Positions 1 to 7,250 are shown, counted from the stretch's first letter. The stretch: 9,117 bases of DNA from Ardenticatenales bacterium (GCA_013139935.1 WSZX01000380.1:1-9117), one strand, 5' to 3'. The notes: generated by a model from the sequence alone, not told the origin. Numbers and translations: made by a program.

Positions 1-640
1 CCGGCTCTCCATACAACTCGGCAACGACGCCGCGGATGGTCAGGCCAATGACCCGGTTCACGTCGGCCGGTGTTGCCGCTTGTCCGGTGCCAATAGCCCA
101 GATAGGCTCATAAGCAACCAGGCATCGCTCGGCCTGCGGCCGTGTCAGATCCACCAACGCCGCCCGCACCTGGCGGCCCACGATCTGGTGGGTCCGGCCC
201 GCGTCGCGTTGCGCCAGATCCTCTCCCACACAGATGATGGGGGCCAGACCGTGCGCCACGGCAGCATGGGCCTTCCGGTTGACGGCCGCATCGCTCTCGG
301 CGGTATGCGCCGGGTCTGGAATCGGGGATGACACACGGCCGGTTCGTCGCTCCGAGTGACCCAGGATGACGTACCGGCAGAGCTCCGCCAGCATTGCAGG
401 AGAAACCTCACCAGTGTACGCTCCGTGATCCTCCCAGTGCATCGTCTGTGCAGCCAGGCTGAGGCGCAGAGGGCGCAGCGTCTCGGCCAGAGATGCCAGC
501 ACGGTAAAAGGCGGACCCAGCACCGTTTCCACCCCCTCTATCTGGTTCAGAGGATGCCGAATGCGACGGACAAAAGCGAGCGCCTCGCTTACGCGCCCCA
601 GGTTCATTTTCCAGTTGCCAACGACGATAGGGTATCGCAT
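1..640 (-). CDS. tpiA: Triosephosphate isomerase (3' end outside the window)
   Basis: This gene encodes the glycolytic and gluconeogenic cytoplasmic enzyme that interconverts dihydroxyacetone phosphate and glyceraldehyde 3-phosphate. Reading the minus strand from the ATG at 640-638 gives 213 uninterrupted residues up to the window edge. The family's landmarks are all present: GNWKMN (catalytic Lys11), VILGHSERR (catalytic His95), CVGED, AGRT, and AYEPIWAIGTG (catalytic Glu178). Family members have about 250 residues, so the last ~40-50, including the C-terminal phosphate-binding glycines, lie outside. The start is supported by GAGGTG (plus-strand 646-651) five bases upstream. Against E. coli TPI as I recall it, residues 101-114 (rich in Pro and Ser) replace about three residues between HSERRT and ESD. 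This adds ~11 residues and explains why the glutamate falls at 178 instead of ~165-167. The gene is divergent from the aldolase at 987. Function is secure; the insertion's effect is unknown. Confidence 0.96.
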   Translation of the reverse strand, partial: MRYPIVVGNWKMNLGRVSEALAFVRRIRHPLNQIEGVETVLGPPFTVLASLAETLRPLRLSLAAQTMHWEDHGAYTGEVSPAMLAELCRYVILGHSERRTGRVSSPIPDPAHTAESDAAVNRKAHAAVAHGLAPIICVGEDLAQRDAGRTHQIVGRQVRAALVDLTRPQAERCLVAYEPIWAIGTGQAATPADVNRVIGLTIRGVVAELYGEP

Positions 641-657
641 CTAGTCACCTCACACTG

Positions 658-663
658 ATTATA
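658..663 (-). promoter_or_regulatory. Candidate -10 box of a tpiA-proximal promoter
   Basis: The minus strand reads a perfect TATAAT here, 17 bases upstream of the tpiA start codon. A transcript from it would begin near 651-652, only just including the GAGGTG ribosome-binding site at 651-646. No good -35 hexamer sits at the expected spacing (CTCGCT at 686-681 is poor), so an activator would probably be needed, or the match is chance. Evidence is the hexamer alone. Confidence 0.35.
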
Positions 664-760
664 GAGAGTGTAGAAAAACAAGCGAGGCGCCGTCCCCTCT
701 GCAGTTCCGCTGCTGCACACACTTGCGCCTGCGGGCAGTGCAGGTGAGGAAAGCTGGCGT

Positions 761-798
761 GGGTGGGGTTGGGGGCGCAAAGCGCCCCAACCCCGCCT
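761..798. repeat. Long GC-rich hairpin (REP-like palindrome)
   Basis: The left arm GGGGTTGGGGGCGC (765-778) and right arm GCGCCCCAACCCC (782-794) are complementary apart from one bulged G, around an AAA loop. Four further pairs, including G-U wobbles, extend the stem outward to 761 and 798. It is not followed by a T-run on either strand and lies between divergent genes, so a terminator is unlikely. It could be a dispersed repetitive extragenic palindrome, or a structured 5' leader if tpiA is transcribed from the distal promoter. The complementarity is seen directly; the role is inferred. Confidence 0.65.
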
Positions 799-834
799 CT
801 CTCTCCCGTCGCCGACCCCTTTTTCAACACCCTC

Positions 835-862
835 ATTATAGTCAGAAGCGGAGAGCTGACCA
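835..862 (-). promoter_or_regulatory. Candidate distal promoter facing tpiA
   Basis: On the minus strand TGGTCA (862-857; four of six matches to TTGACA) is followed after 16 bases by a perfect TATAAT (840-835). A transcript from it would start near 828 and carry a leader of about 185 nucleotides containing the 761-798 hairpin before the tpiA start. This is consensus matching only, with moderate support. Confidence 0.35.
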
Positions 863-920
863 GGGGCGGGCGGAGACACAGGGGGGAGAGACGTGTGGGA
901 TCGTCTGGGAGTGCGAAGTG

Positions 921-949
921 TTGCCCCTGCCCCAAGCGGGTGTTATAAT
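921..949 (+). promoter_or_regulatory. Extended -10 sigma70-type promoter for the aldolase-kinase operon
   Basis: TTGCCC (921-926; four of six matches to the -35 consensus) is separated by exactly 17 bases from a perfect TATAAT (944-949). The TATAAT is preceded by TGT (941-943), giving a TGnTATAAT extended -10. The predicted start is near 956, leaving a leader of about 30 nucleotides before the ATG at 987. This is the best promoter in the window and is placed correctly for the downstream gene. Confidence 0.7.
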
Positions 950-952
950 CGC

Positions 953-964
953 GTCAATCTTGAC
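953..964. promoter_or_regulatory. Operator-like palindrome over the predicted transcription start
   Basis: GTCAA-TC-TTGAC is a perfect 5-2-5 inverted repeat starting four bases after the -10 box and covering the predicted +1 position. Repressor operators are often placed this way. A 12-bp palindrome can also arise by chance, and no matching regulator gene is in the window. Confidence 0.3.
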
Positions 965-986
965 AACATAGGAACATATCACAATC

Positions 987-1817
987 ATGTCACCGCACCC
1001 CCCGACCGCCTCACGGAGGTTGGTAGCAGAGACCGATGTCCGGGCCACCCCGCGGGGCGGAAGGCTCGACATCCCCCAGGACGCCCTCGTAACTCCTCTT
1101 GCCCGACAGGTAGCTCTCGAACGTAACATTACCCTGCGGGAAAGACGCACGGCCCCCGCCTTGCAGAGAACCGATATCCGGGGCGAGATCGTGCGCGTCG
1201 GCCAATTGATGCACCAGAAGGGTTTCATCGTCGCCAGCGACGGCAATATCTCTGTCCGGCTGGGGGCGGACAGGGTGCTGGCAACTCCCAGCGGGCGGCA
1301 CAAGGGGTTTCTACGGCCGGACGAGCTGATCACCACGGACATGGATGGGCGGCCGATCAACCCGCCTCCGGGCCTAGAGCCGACCTCAGAGATGCCCATG
1401 CACCTGGAGATCTATCGGCAGCGGCCGCAAGTCGCCGCGGTCGTGCATGCTCACCTTCCCCTAGCGGTGGCACTGAGCATTGCCGGCATCCGCCTGGACG
1501 AGCCGTTCCTTCCCGAAGCGGTGATCACACTGGGGCCGATTCCGACCACTGAATACGCCATCCCGTCAAGCCTGGAGAACGTGACGGCCATTCGCGACCT
1601 GATTGGCCAGCACGACGCAATCGTGTTACGTCGACACGGCGCAATCACGGTGGGATCGGATCCTTTTGACGCCTATATGAGAATGGAGGCGGTGGAGCAC
1701 AAGGCACACATCGTTCTGCTGCTGCGTCTGCTTGGCCAAGGCGAACCCCTCTCGTCAGGGCAGGTAGCGAGCTTGCTCGAACTGCGCAGACGATTGGGCC
1801 TGGGACCCGCTACCTGA
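987..1817 (+). CDS. Class II aldolase/adducin-family protein (fuculose-phosphate aldolase-like) with N-terminal extension
   Basis: This is a 276-residue protein, probably a cytoplasmic zinc-dependent aldolase that cleaves or forms a sugar phosphate with dihydroxyacetone phosphate as one product. The catalytic domain spans about residues 62-250. It shows the family residues: GNIS (86-89) and SGR (102-104) in the phosphate-binding region, Glu135 in TSEMPMH, His154 and His156 in HAH, and His217 in RRHGAI. These match the E. coli FucA zinc ligands and catalytic glutamate. FucA has ~215 residues; the extra length is mostly an N-terminal block (residues ~11-52) with VAETDVRA, a short strand, and TPLARQVALERNITL. 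That block resembles the first ~45 residues of EutQ and EutT. AGGAA at 970-974 is a weak, distant ribosome site for the ATG at 987. Only three bases separate the stop from the kinase ATG, so the two are probably one operon. The exact substrate (fuculose-1-P, rhamnulose-1-P, ribulose-5-P or methylthioribulose-P type) cannot be told from sequence. Confidence 0.9.
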   Translation: MSPHPPTASRRLVAETDVRATPRGGRLDIPQDALVTPLARQVALERNITLRERRTAPALQRTDIRGEIVRVGQLMHQKGFIVASDGNISVRLGADRVLATPSGRHKGFLRPDELITTDMDGRPINPPPGLEPTSEMPMHLEIYRQRPQVAAVVHAHLPLAVALSIAGIRLDEPFLPEAVITLGPIPTTEYAIPSSLENVTAIRDLIGQHDAIVLRRHGAITVGSDPFDAYMRMEAVEHKAHIVLLLRLLGQGEPLSSGQVASLLELRRRLGLGPAT

Positions 1818-1820
1818 GAG

Positions 1821-4800
1821 ATGAGCCAGATGAAAGAAGGAGCGTCTCGCAGCCTAGCAGGACTCGTGATCGCCCTTGCGTTGTGGGGGGCATTTGCGAC
1901 GGCCGCCTCTGCCCAGGATTATGAGCAGACAGTCATCGTGGCCCTTGACCAGGACTATGCCCCTCACGAGTACGTCGAAGACGGAACTATCACGGGCTTT
2001 AACACGGATATCATGCGTGCTCTGGCGGCTGAAGGGGGATTCGAGATCGAATGGAAGCCGTTGGTCTGGAAGGATGCCTACCAGGCCCTGCAGCTGGGTG
2101 AGGCGGACATTCTTTGCATGTCCGCCAAGGATGAACGAGAACCATTCTTTGAGTTCACCGACCCGATTCTCGAACCCTCGCTAGCCATCTTTGTGCACGA
2201 GAGTACTACCGGCCTGGCTACGCTGACTGAGTTGGCGGGCTTGACGGTAGCAGTGCAGAATGAGGATATCTCGCACTTGGTCCTCAGAGAAAAGTCCCCA
2301 GAGGCGCTCATCGTTCCCGTTGACAGCCAGGAAGATGCACTCCAGCTTCTCGCCGATGGACAGGTGACCGCCTTTCTGGGGAACCGCCACACCGGCCTCA
2401 ATGTGATAGCCAGACGGCGTTACGAGGGTCTGAAAATCATCGGCGAACCGATCCCCGTTGCGCCGCGGGTGATGGCGGTTGCCAAGGGGAACACCCAACT
2501 GCAGGAGAAACTTAACGAGGCCATTGCCACCATCAAAGCCTCTGGCGAGTACGATCGCATCCTGAACAGATGGTATGGGCAGGAGATCGTCAGCCAACTT
2601 CCCTGGAGACAGGCGGGATTGATTGCGGGCGGTGTTTTCATAGTAGCGGCACTCGTCATCGCGGGGATCCTGCTATGGAACCGCAGCCTCCAGCGGCAGG
2701 TGGCGAAACAGACCCAGGAACTGGCTCTACTGGACCGGGTGTTTACCGCTGCCGGCACGGCGCTCGAACCGGAGACCATTCTAGCTCTTACCTGTCGAGA
2801 ACTGGCACTGGCATTCGATGTTCCCCAGGTGGCGGCCGCTCTCCTGAACGAATCGCGCACCGAGGCCACTGTGGTAGCAGAGCACCTAGAAGAGGGCCGC
2901 CCCAGTGCAATGGGAATGATCATCCCGGTCGAGAACAACCCGGCAACGCAGTATGTACTGGAGCACAAGGCGCCCCTGGCCATAACCGATGCGCAAAACG
3001 ACCCGCGGATGGCGGCCGTCCACGACCTGCAGCAGCAGAGAGGCACGGCTTCAATGCTCATCCTGCCGCTGATCGTGCGCGATGAGGTGGTGGGCACCAT
3101 AGGTCTGGAGTCGATTGAGCGACGCGAGTTCGACGAGGAGGAGATCGGCCTGGCGGCAAACGCAGCGACGGCCGCCGCTCAGGTGCTGGGCAACGCGCAG
3201 CTTCTGGCCGCCGAACGCGCTGCGCGAGAGCAATCGGACACGCTGCGCGAGATCGCGCACGAACTCAACGCCGCCCCCAGCCTGGAGGCAGCGCTCGACC
3301 TGGTTCTCTCGCGGATGGAACAGGTCATTGCGCTCGACAGCGGGGCCATCATGCTACTCGAAGGAGAGGAGATGCGCGTGGTTGCTCTGCGGGGATTTGA
3401 GGAACCAGAGCGGGTCCTCAACACCAAGCTGGATCTCGACGTTGCGCTGCTGAATCGAGAGGTGATCGAGACCCGGCGGCCGCTCATCGTCGGTTCGGTC
3501 AGCAGTGATTCACGCTGGCTCAAGTCCGTTGAGGCCAGCGGCCTGACCCCCGACCTGGAGAGAATCCGCTCCTGGATGGGGGTGCCCTTGCTGATCCAGG
3601 ATCGGGTGATAGGGATGCTGACCGCTGACAGAGCAGAGCAGGATTTCTACCGCGACAAGGACGCCGAGTTGGCCCTCGCCTTTGCCAGCCACGCGGCCGT
3701 CGCCATCGAGAACGCTCGTCTGCTTGAGTCGGAGCGAGCGCAGCTCAAGCTGGCACAGACGTTACAGCGGGTGGGAGCGCTGTTGACCACACGCATGAGC
3801 CTGGACGAGGTCTTTGAACAGGTTTATGATCTACTGGCCCAGGTCGTGGCCTATGACAGTGTATCGGTGCAACTGCTGGATCAAGATGGGAACCTGGAAT
3901 TGCGATCCGGGCGCGGCTTTGCCGACCTGAACGCGGCCCGACAGACCATCAGCAGCATCGCCAGCCGGCCGCTGGAGGAACGTTGGGGGGACAACCGGGT
4001 GATGGTCATTCCAGACACCCAGGCGAATGCCCGTTGGGTCGCCGGACCGGGGGTGGATCATATTCGCTCCTGGATCGGCGCTGCCCTGGTGGTCAAAGAG
4101 CTCCAAGTGGGGCTATTGAACGTAGACAGCGCGACCGCCAACGCCTATGACGAGGCCACGGGGGAGACGATTGCTGCCTTTGCGAACCAGGCGGCGGTCG
4201 CCATTGAGAACGCACGCCTCTACGACCAGGCACAGCAGGAGATCATCGCCCGAGAAGAGGCAGAGAAGGCATTGCACATGCGCACCAGAGAACTGGGCCT
4301 GCTTTATGAAGCGGCCCGGCAACTCGGCCGGACGCTCGACATGGAGGCGGTGTACGACACGCTGCACAGACAGATCTCCAAGTTCATGGACTGTGACAGT
4401 CTCCGGGTATCATCCTCTGACTCGAGTAGCAATCGAATAGAGTGCTTGTGCGCGTGGCGCCAGGGAGAGCGCATTGATATCGATGTCCGCGGGCTGGCGC
4501 CGGTTCCATTCGAGTCGAAAGAAGGCACCGCGCAAGATACCGTCGTTCAGAGGGGCGAACCGCTGCTGGTCAAAGTGTACGAGGATGGTATTGGGAGCGA
4601 TCATCGAGACGCTCAGACCGCGGAGCAAGCCCACGATGCTGAACCGATTCGTTCCGCGGTGTTGGCCCCGATGAAGCTAGAGGGACAGGTCGTCGGTGTC
4701 ATTGAGGTACAGAGCAAAAAGGCCGGAGCCTATACGGAGGACGACCTGAGAATCCTCGAAGCGATGGCACTCCAAGTAGCCGTTGCGCGTGCCAACGCAT

Positions 4801-7250
4801 CTTTGTACCAACAGGCGCAGCACGAAATAGCAGAGCGGATGCGGACGGAGCGGGAAATCGCGAAACGCCAGATGTACCTGGAGGGTGTGTTGGCGGCTGT
4901 GCCCGATGCCATCGTCACCCTGGATGCCCAGCACAGGATCATGGAATGGAACAAGGGGGCAGAGAAGCTATTTGGGTACACGCTGGAGGATGTCGTTGGC
5001 CGCGATCTGGACCGGCTCATCACCAATCCCGATACCTGGGAAGAGGCAGTCGGCCTGACACAAACGGTGACCCACCACAAGCAGATGGTTCCGTTGCAGC
5101 AGACGATACGGTATCGAAAGGATGGCACCCCGGTGCACGTCGTGCTTGCCGGAGCGCCAATCGTGGTTGGCGACGAGTTAATCGGGGTAGTTGCCTCCTA
5201 TACCGACATGACAGACCAGGTTCGCGCCGAGGAGGCACTGCGGCAGCGGGCCGCCCAACAGGAGGCGCTCAACGCCATCATCGCAGCGGCAGGGGCAGCG
5301 GCCGACCTGCCCGAACTCTTGGATACGGCGCTGGACCACACGCTGCACGCCCTGGGGTTGGAGATGGGCGGCACCTGGGTTTCGGGCCACACTGCTGTGC
5401 GCGGGGTTGCACCCGATACGACCGAGGTCGGCAATCAGATGGAGCCAGCCCCGGCGACAAGCTCGGGACACGCCCCGGCGACGGACCCGGGACACGCCCC
5501 GGCGACAAGCTCGGGACAAGAGGCGGCGCTGCGCCACGAGTCCGCCAGCGAGCCGCTGCCGACGGCAAAGGGGTTCATGGCTCGCCCAGACATCAGCGCT
5601 ACTTTGGCTGCACCCATCGAGGCCGAGGGCCGGCACATCGGCGAGATCGGTGTCGCCGACAAGGAGCCCAGGGCGTGGACTGCAGAGGAGGTTGCCCTGC
5701 TGGAAGCGGTGGGCCAACAGTTGGGGACCGCGGTCGAGCGACTTCGCCTGCTGGAAAGGATCCGCGAGCAGGCCTACAAGGTCCACCAGATTGTGGATAC
5801 GGTGCCCGAGGGGATGATCCTACTGGGGGAGAACGGGCACGTCATCCTGGCCAATCCAGTGGCCCGTGAGTATCTGGCGGTGCTGGCGGAGGCAGAGGTG
5901 GGAGATGCGCTCGCGCACCTGGGCGGACGGCCGTTAGGAGCATTGCTGGCACCGGTGGAACCAGGCGGACGGTGGCACGAAATAAGCGTGACCGGGCCAC
6001 CAGCCCACACTTTTGAGGTCATCGCCCGCGCCCTCGAGACGGGCTCCGACGGAGAATCGACGGAGAGCGAGGGCTGGGTGATGGTCATGCGAGACGTGAC
6101 CCACGAGAGGGAATTCCAGGAACGGATACAGCATCAGCAGCGGCTGGCGGCGGTGGGACAGTTGGCGGCCGGAATAGCCCACGACTTTAACAACATCATG
6201 GCGGTTGTCGTTCTGTATTCCCAGATGGCTCTGCGATTCCCTGGCGTGCCTCCCGAAGTTTCCGAGCGACTACACACGATTCTGGGGCAAGCAAAGCGGG
6301 CCACTGATCTCATCCAGCAGATCCTTGATTTCGGCCGGCGCGCAGTACTCAAACGGAGCCCCCTAGACGTGGAGCCTCTGTTGAAAGAGCAGGTCAAACT
6401 GCTGGAGCGCACCCTGCCGGAGAATATCCGCGTGGAGATGGCAGTCGGACCCGGCGAGCACACTGTCAATGCTGATGTAACACGCATCCAGCAGATGATC
6501 ATGAACCTGGTGCTCAATTCGCGTGATGCCATGCCGGAGGGAGGCGAGTTGCACATCGCGCTCGACCGCCTGCTAATCAAAGCCGGAGAACCGCTGCCCA
6601 GCCAGGAGATGGAACCCGGGGAGTGGATACGGATCATGGTGACCGACAACGGCACAGGTATCCCGCAGGACGTTCTTCCACGAGTGTTCGAACCGTTTTT
6701 CACCACTAAAGCCCCTCTGGGCACCGGCCTGGGGCTCTCGCAAGTATACGGCATTGTCGCACAGCACGGAGGGCACGTCACCGTTGAAAGCGAGGTAGGT
6801 GAAGGAACCACGTTTGCGCTCTTTCTGCCAGCTTTGCCAGGAATCCAGCACGACACGACGGCGCAAGCCACACCGATCATCCATGAAGGGCGGGGCGAGA
6901 CGATCCTGATTGTGGAAGACGACCCGACCACACGAGCCGCGCTGGTGGACGGGGTGGAAGGGCTGAAATACGAGGTCCTAGAGGCCGGAGACGGCCGAGA
7001 AGCGCTGGATATCTGCCGGGCGCATGAAGGTCGGATCTCGCTGGTATTGAGTGATCTGATCATGCCTGAAATGGGAGGAATGGCCCTGTTGGAGGGATTG
7101 CAGCAACAGTATCCCGAGATCAAGATGGTGATGCTGTCGGGCCACCCATTGGACGAAATCAAGGGGGCGAACCATGAGGGAATTGCAGAGTGGCTGCAAA
7201 AGCCGATCGATCTGGATGAGCTGGCCGAGGCACTGCGGCGAGCGCTCTAG
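1821..7250 (+). CDS. Giant hybrid sensor histidine kinase (SBP_bac_3, TM, GAF x4, PAS, GAF, PAS, HisKA, HATPase_c, REC)
   Basis: This 1,809-residue membrane hybrid kinase likely senses an extracellular small molecule plus cytoplasmic cues. It opens with a signal peptide (residues 1-32, hydrophobic core then ATAASAQ). A type 3 solute-binding domain follows (~36-252), with Arg106 in the ligand-arginine position but Asn188 where the amino-group aspartate usually lies. One membrane helix spans ~265-286. Inside are GAF domains (~310-460, 475-632, 645-800, 825-992), PAS (~1015-1133), a fifth GAF (~1145-1312) containing an eight-residue repeat, and PAS (~1320-1430). The catalytic core has the H-box HDFNN (phosphoacceptor His1454), N-box around Asn1562-Asn1566, DNGTGIP (Asp1609), FEPFFTTK and GTGLGLS. 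The C-terminal receiver (~1693-1809) has Asp1700-Asp1701, phosphoacceptor Asp1745, Ser1773 and Lys1794, all intact. There is no HPt domain and no separate output regulator nearby, so partners are unknown. The in-frame ATG at 1830 has GAGAG (1816-1820) at better spacing and may be the true start. Domain borders are by eye. Confidence 0.95.
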   Translation: MSQMKEGASRSLAGLVIALALWGAFATAASAQDYEQTVIVALDQDYAPHEYVEDGTITGFNTDIMRALAAEGGFEIEWKPLVWKDAYQALQLGEADILCMSAKDEREPFFEFTDPILEPSLAIFVHESTTGLATLTELAGLTVAVQNEDISHLVLREKSPEALIVPVDSQEDALQLLADGQVTAFLGNRHTGLNVIARRRYEGLKIIGEPIPVAPRVMAVAKGNTQLQEKLNEAIATIKASGEYDRILNRWYGQEIVSQLPWRQAGLIAGGVFIVAALVIAGILLWNRSLQRQVAKQTQELALLDRVFTAAGTALEPETILALTCRELALAFDVPQVAAALLNESRTEATVVAEHLEEGRPSAMGMIIPVENNPATQYVLEHKAPLAITDAQNDPRMAAVHDLQQQRGTASMLILPLIVRDEVVGTIGLESIERREFDEEEIGLAANAATAAAQVLGNAQLLAAERAAREQSDTLREIAHELNAAPSLEAALDLVLSRMEQVIALDSGAIMLLEGEEMRVVALRGFEEPERVLNTKLDLDVALLNREVIETRRPLIVGSVSSDSRWLKSVEASGLTPDLERIRSWMGVPLLIQDRVIGMLTADRAEQDFYRDKDAELALAFASHAAVAIENARLLESERAQLKLAQTLQRVGALLTTRMSLDEVFEQVYDLLAQVVAYDSVSVQLLDQDGNLELRSGRGFADLNAARQTISSIASRPLEERWGDNRVMVIPDTQANARWVAGPGVDHIRSWIGAALVVKELQVGLLNVDSATANAYDEATGETIAAFANQAAVAIENARLYDQAQQEIIAREEAEKALHMRTRELGLLYEAARQLGRTLDMEAVYDTLHRQISKFMDCDSLRVSSSDSSSNRIECLCAWRQGERIDIDVRGLAPVPFESKEGTAQDTVVQRGEPLLVKVYEDGIGSDHRDAQTAEQAHDAEPIRSAVLAPMKLEGQVVGVIEVQSKKAGAYTEDDLRILEAMALQVAVARANASLYQQAQHEIAERMRTEREIAKRQMYLEGVLAAVPDAIVTLDAQHRIMEWNKGAEKLFGYTLEDVVGRDLDRLITNPDTWEEAVGLTQTVTHHKQMVPLQQTIRYRKDGTPVHVVLAGAPIVVGDELIGVVASYTDMTDQVRAEEALRQRAAQQEALNAIIAAAGAAADLPELLDTALDHTLHALGLEMGGTWVSGHTAVRGVAPDTTEVGNQMEPAPATSSGHAPATDPGHAPATSSGQEAALRHESASEPLPTAKGFMARPDISATLAAPIEAEGRHIGEIGVADKEPRAWTAEEVALLEAVGQQLGTAVERLRLLERIREQAYKVHQIVDTVPEGMILLGENGHVILANPVAREYLAVLAEAEVGDALAHLGGRPLGALLAPVEPGGRWHEISVTGPPAHTFEVIARALETGSDGESTESEGWVMVMRDVTHEREFQERIQHQQRLAAVGQLAAGIAHDFNNIMAVVVLYSQMALRFPGVPPEVSERLHTILGQAKRATDLIQQILDFGRRAVLKRSPLDVEPLLKEQVKLLERTLPENIRVEMAVGPGEHTVNADVTRIQQMIMNLVLNSRDAMPEGGELHIALDRLLIKAGEPLPSQEMEPGEWIRIMVTDNGTGIPQDVLPRVFEPFFTTKAPLGTGLGLSQVYGIVAQHGGHVTVESEVGEGTTFALFLPALPGIQHDTTAQATPIIHEGRGETILIVEDDPTTRAALVDGVEGLKYEVLEAGDGREALDICRAHEGRISLVLSDLIMPEMGGMALLEGLQQQYPEIKMVMLSGHPLDEIKGANHEGIAEWLQKPIDLDELAEALRRAL
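5448..5519 (+). repeat. In-frame tandem repeat, 3 x 24 bp, inside the kinase gene
   Basis: Three consecutive 24-base units encode APATSSGH, APATDPGH and APATSSGQ (kinase residues 1210-1233). Units one and three differ only at the last codon and in one synonymous-level detail, while unit two has altered bases for Asp-Pro. The repeat lies in the fifth GAF domain, between residues ~1205 and 1235, and probably forms a flexible Pro/Ala/Ser surface loop. Since 24 is divisible by three, unit gain or loss would keep the reading frame. Confidence 0.92.

Larger units (their letters stand above)
641..986. other. Divergent intergenic region between tpiA and the aldolase gene
   Basis: No convincing gene lies in these 346 bases. 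Open frames crossing it are low-complexity, with Arg/Gly/Pro-rich translations, and none has family features. It holds regulatory-looking DNA: two TATAAT boxes facing tpiA (658-663 and 835-840), one extended -10 promoter facing the aldolase (921-949), a 12-bp palindrome over the predicted aldolase transcription start (953-964), and a GC-rich hairpin (761-798). The stretch 841-900 is purine-rich on the plus strand, and 796-820 is pyrimidine-rich. I see no tRNA, riboswitch or transposon end. Confidence 0.7.

Noticed and set aside
960..965. Perfect TTGACA as a -35 box
   Set aside because: No -10 hexamer follows at 16-18 bases, and the site would overlap the aldolase start codon. It is better explained as one half of the GTCAA-TC-TTGAC palindrome.
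723..971. Small open frame in the intergenic region
   Set aside because: It spans the hairpin and the promoter boxes, has repetitive Gly/Arg composition and no ribosome site, so it is unlikely to be coding.
842..1399. 185-codon open frame on the minus strand
   Set aside because: It is antisense to the aldolase and its promoter, with no recognisable domain and shadow-like composition.
2420..3100. 226-codon open frame on the minus strand
   Set aside because: It is antisense to the binding domain and first GAF domain of the kinase, with no family signature.
5448..5519. Tandem repeat considered as a CRISPR array
   Set aside because: The units are directly adjacent with no spacers and encode a continuous peptide loop within an intact gene.
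2748..5760. GAF domains considered as bilin-binding phytochrome or cyanobacteriochrome modules
   Set aside because: None shows the Cys-His chromophore motif. Cys858, Cys875 and Cys877 are not in that context, so these look like ordinary ligand or protein-interaction GAFs.
4946..5869. 307-codon open frame on the plus strand
   Set aside because: It overlaps the PAS and GAF region of the kinase in another frame. The Gly/Arg/Pro-rich translation has no motifs.
6134..7162. Long 342-codon open frame on the minus strand
   Set aside because: It is fully antisense to the kinase core and receiver, whose motifs are intact. Its translation is Ser/Arg/Pro-rich and without family features, as expected for a GC-rich shadow frame.
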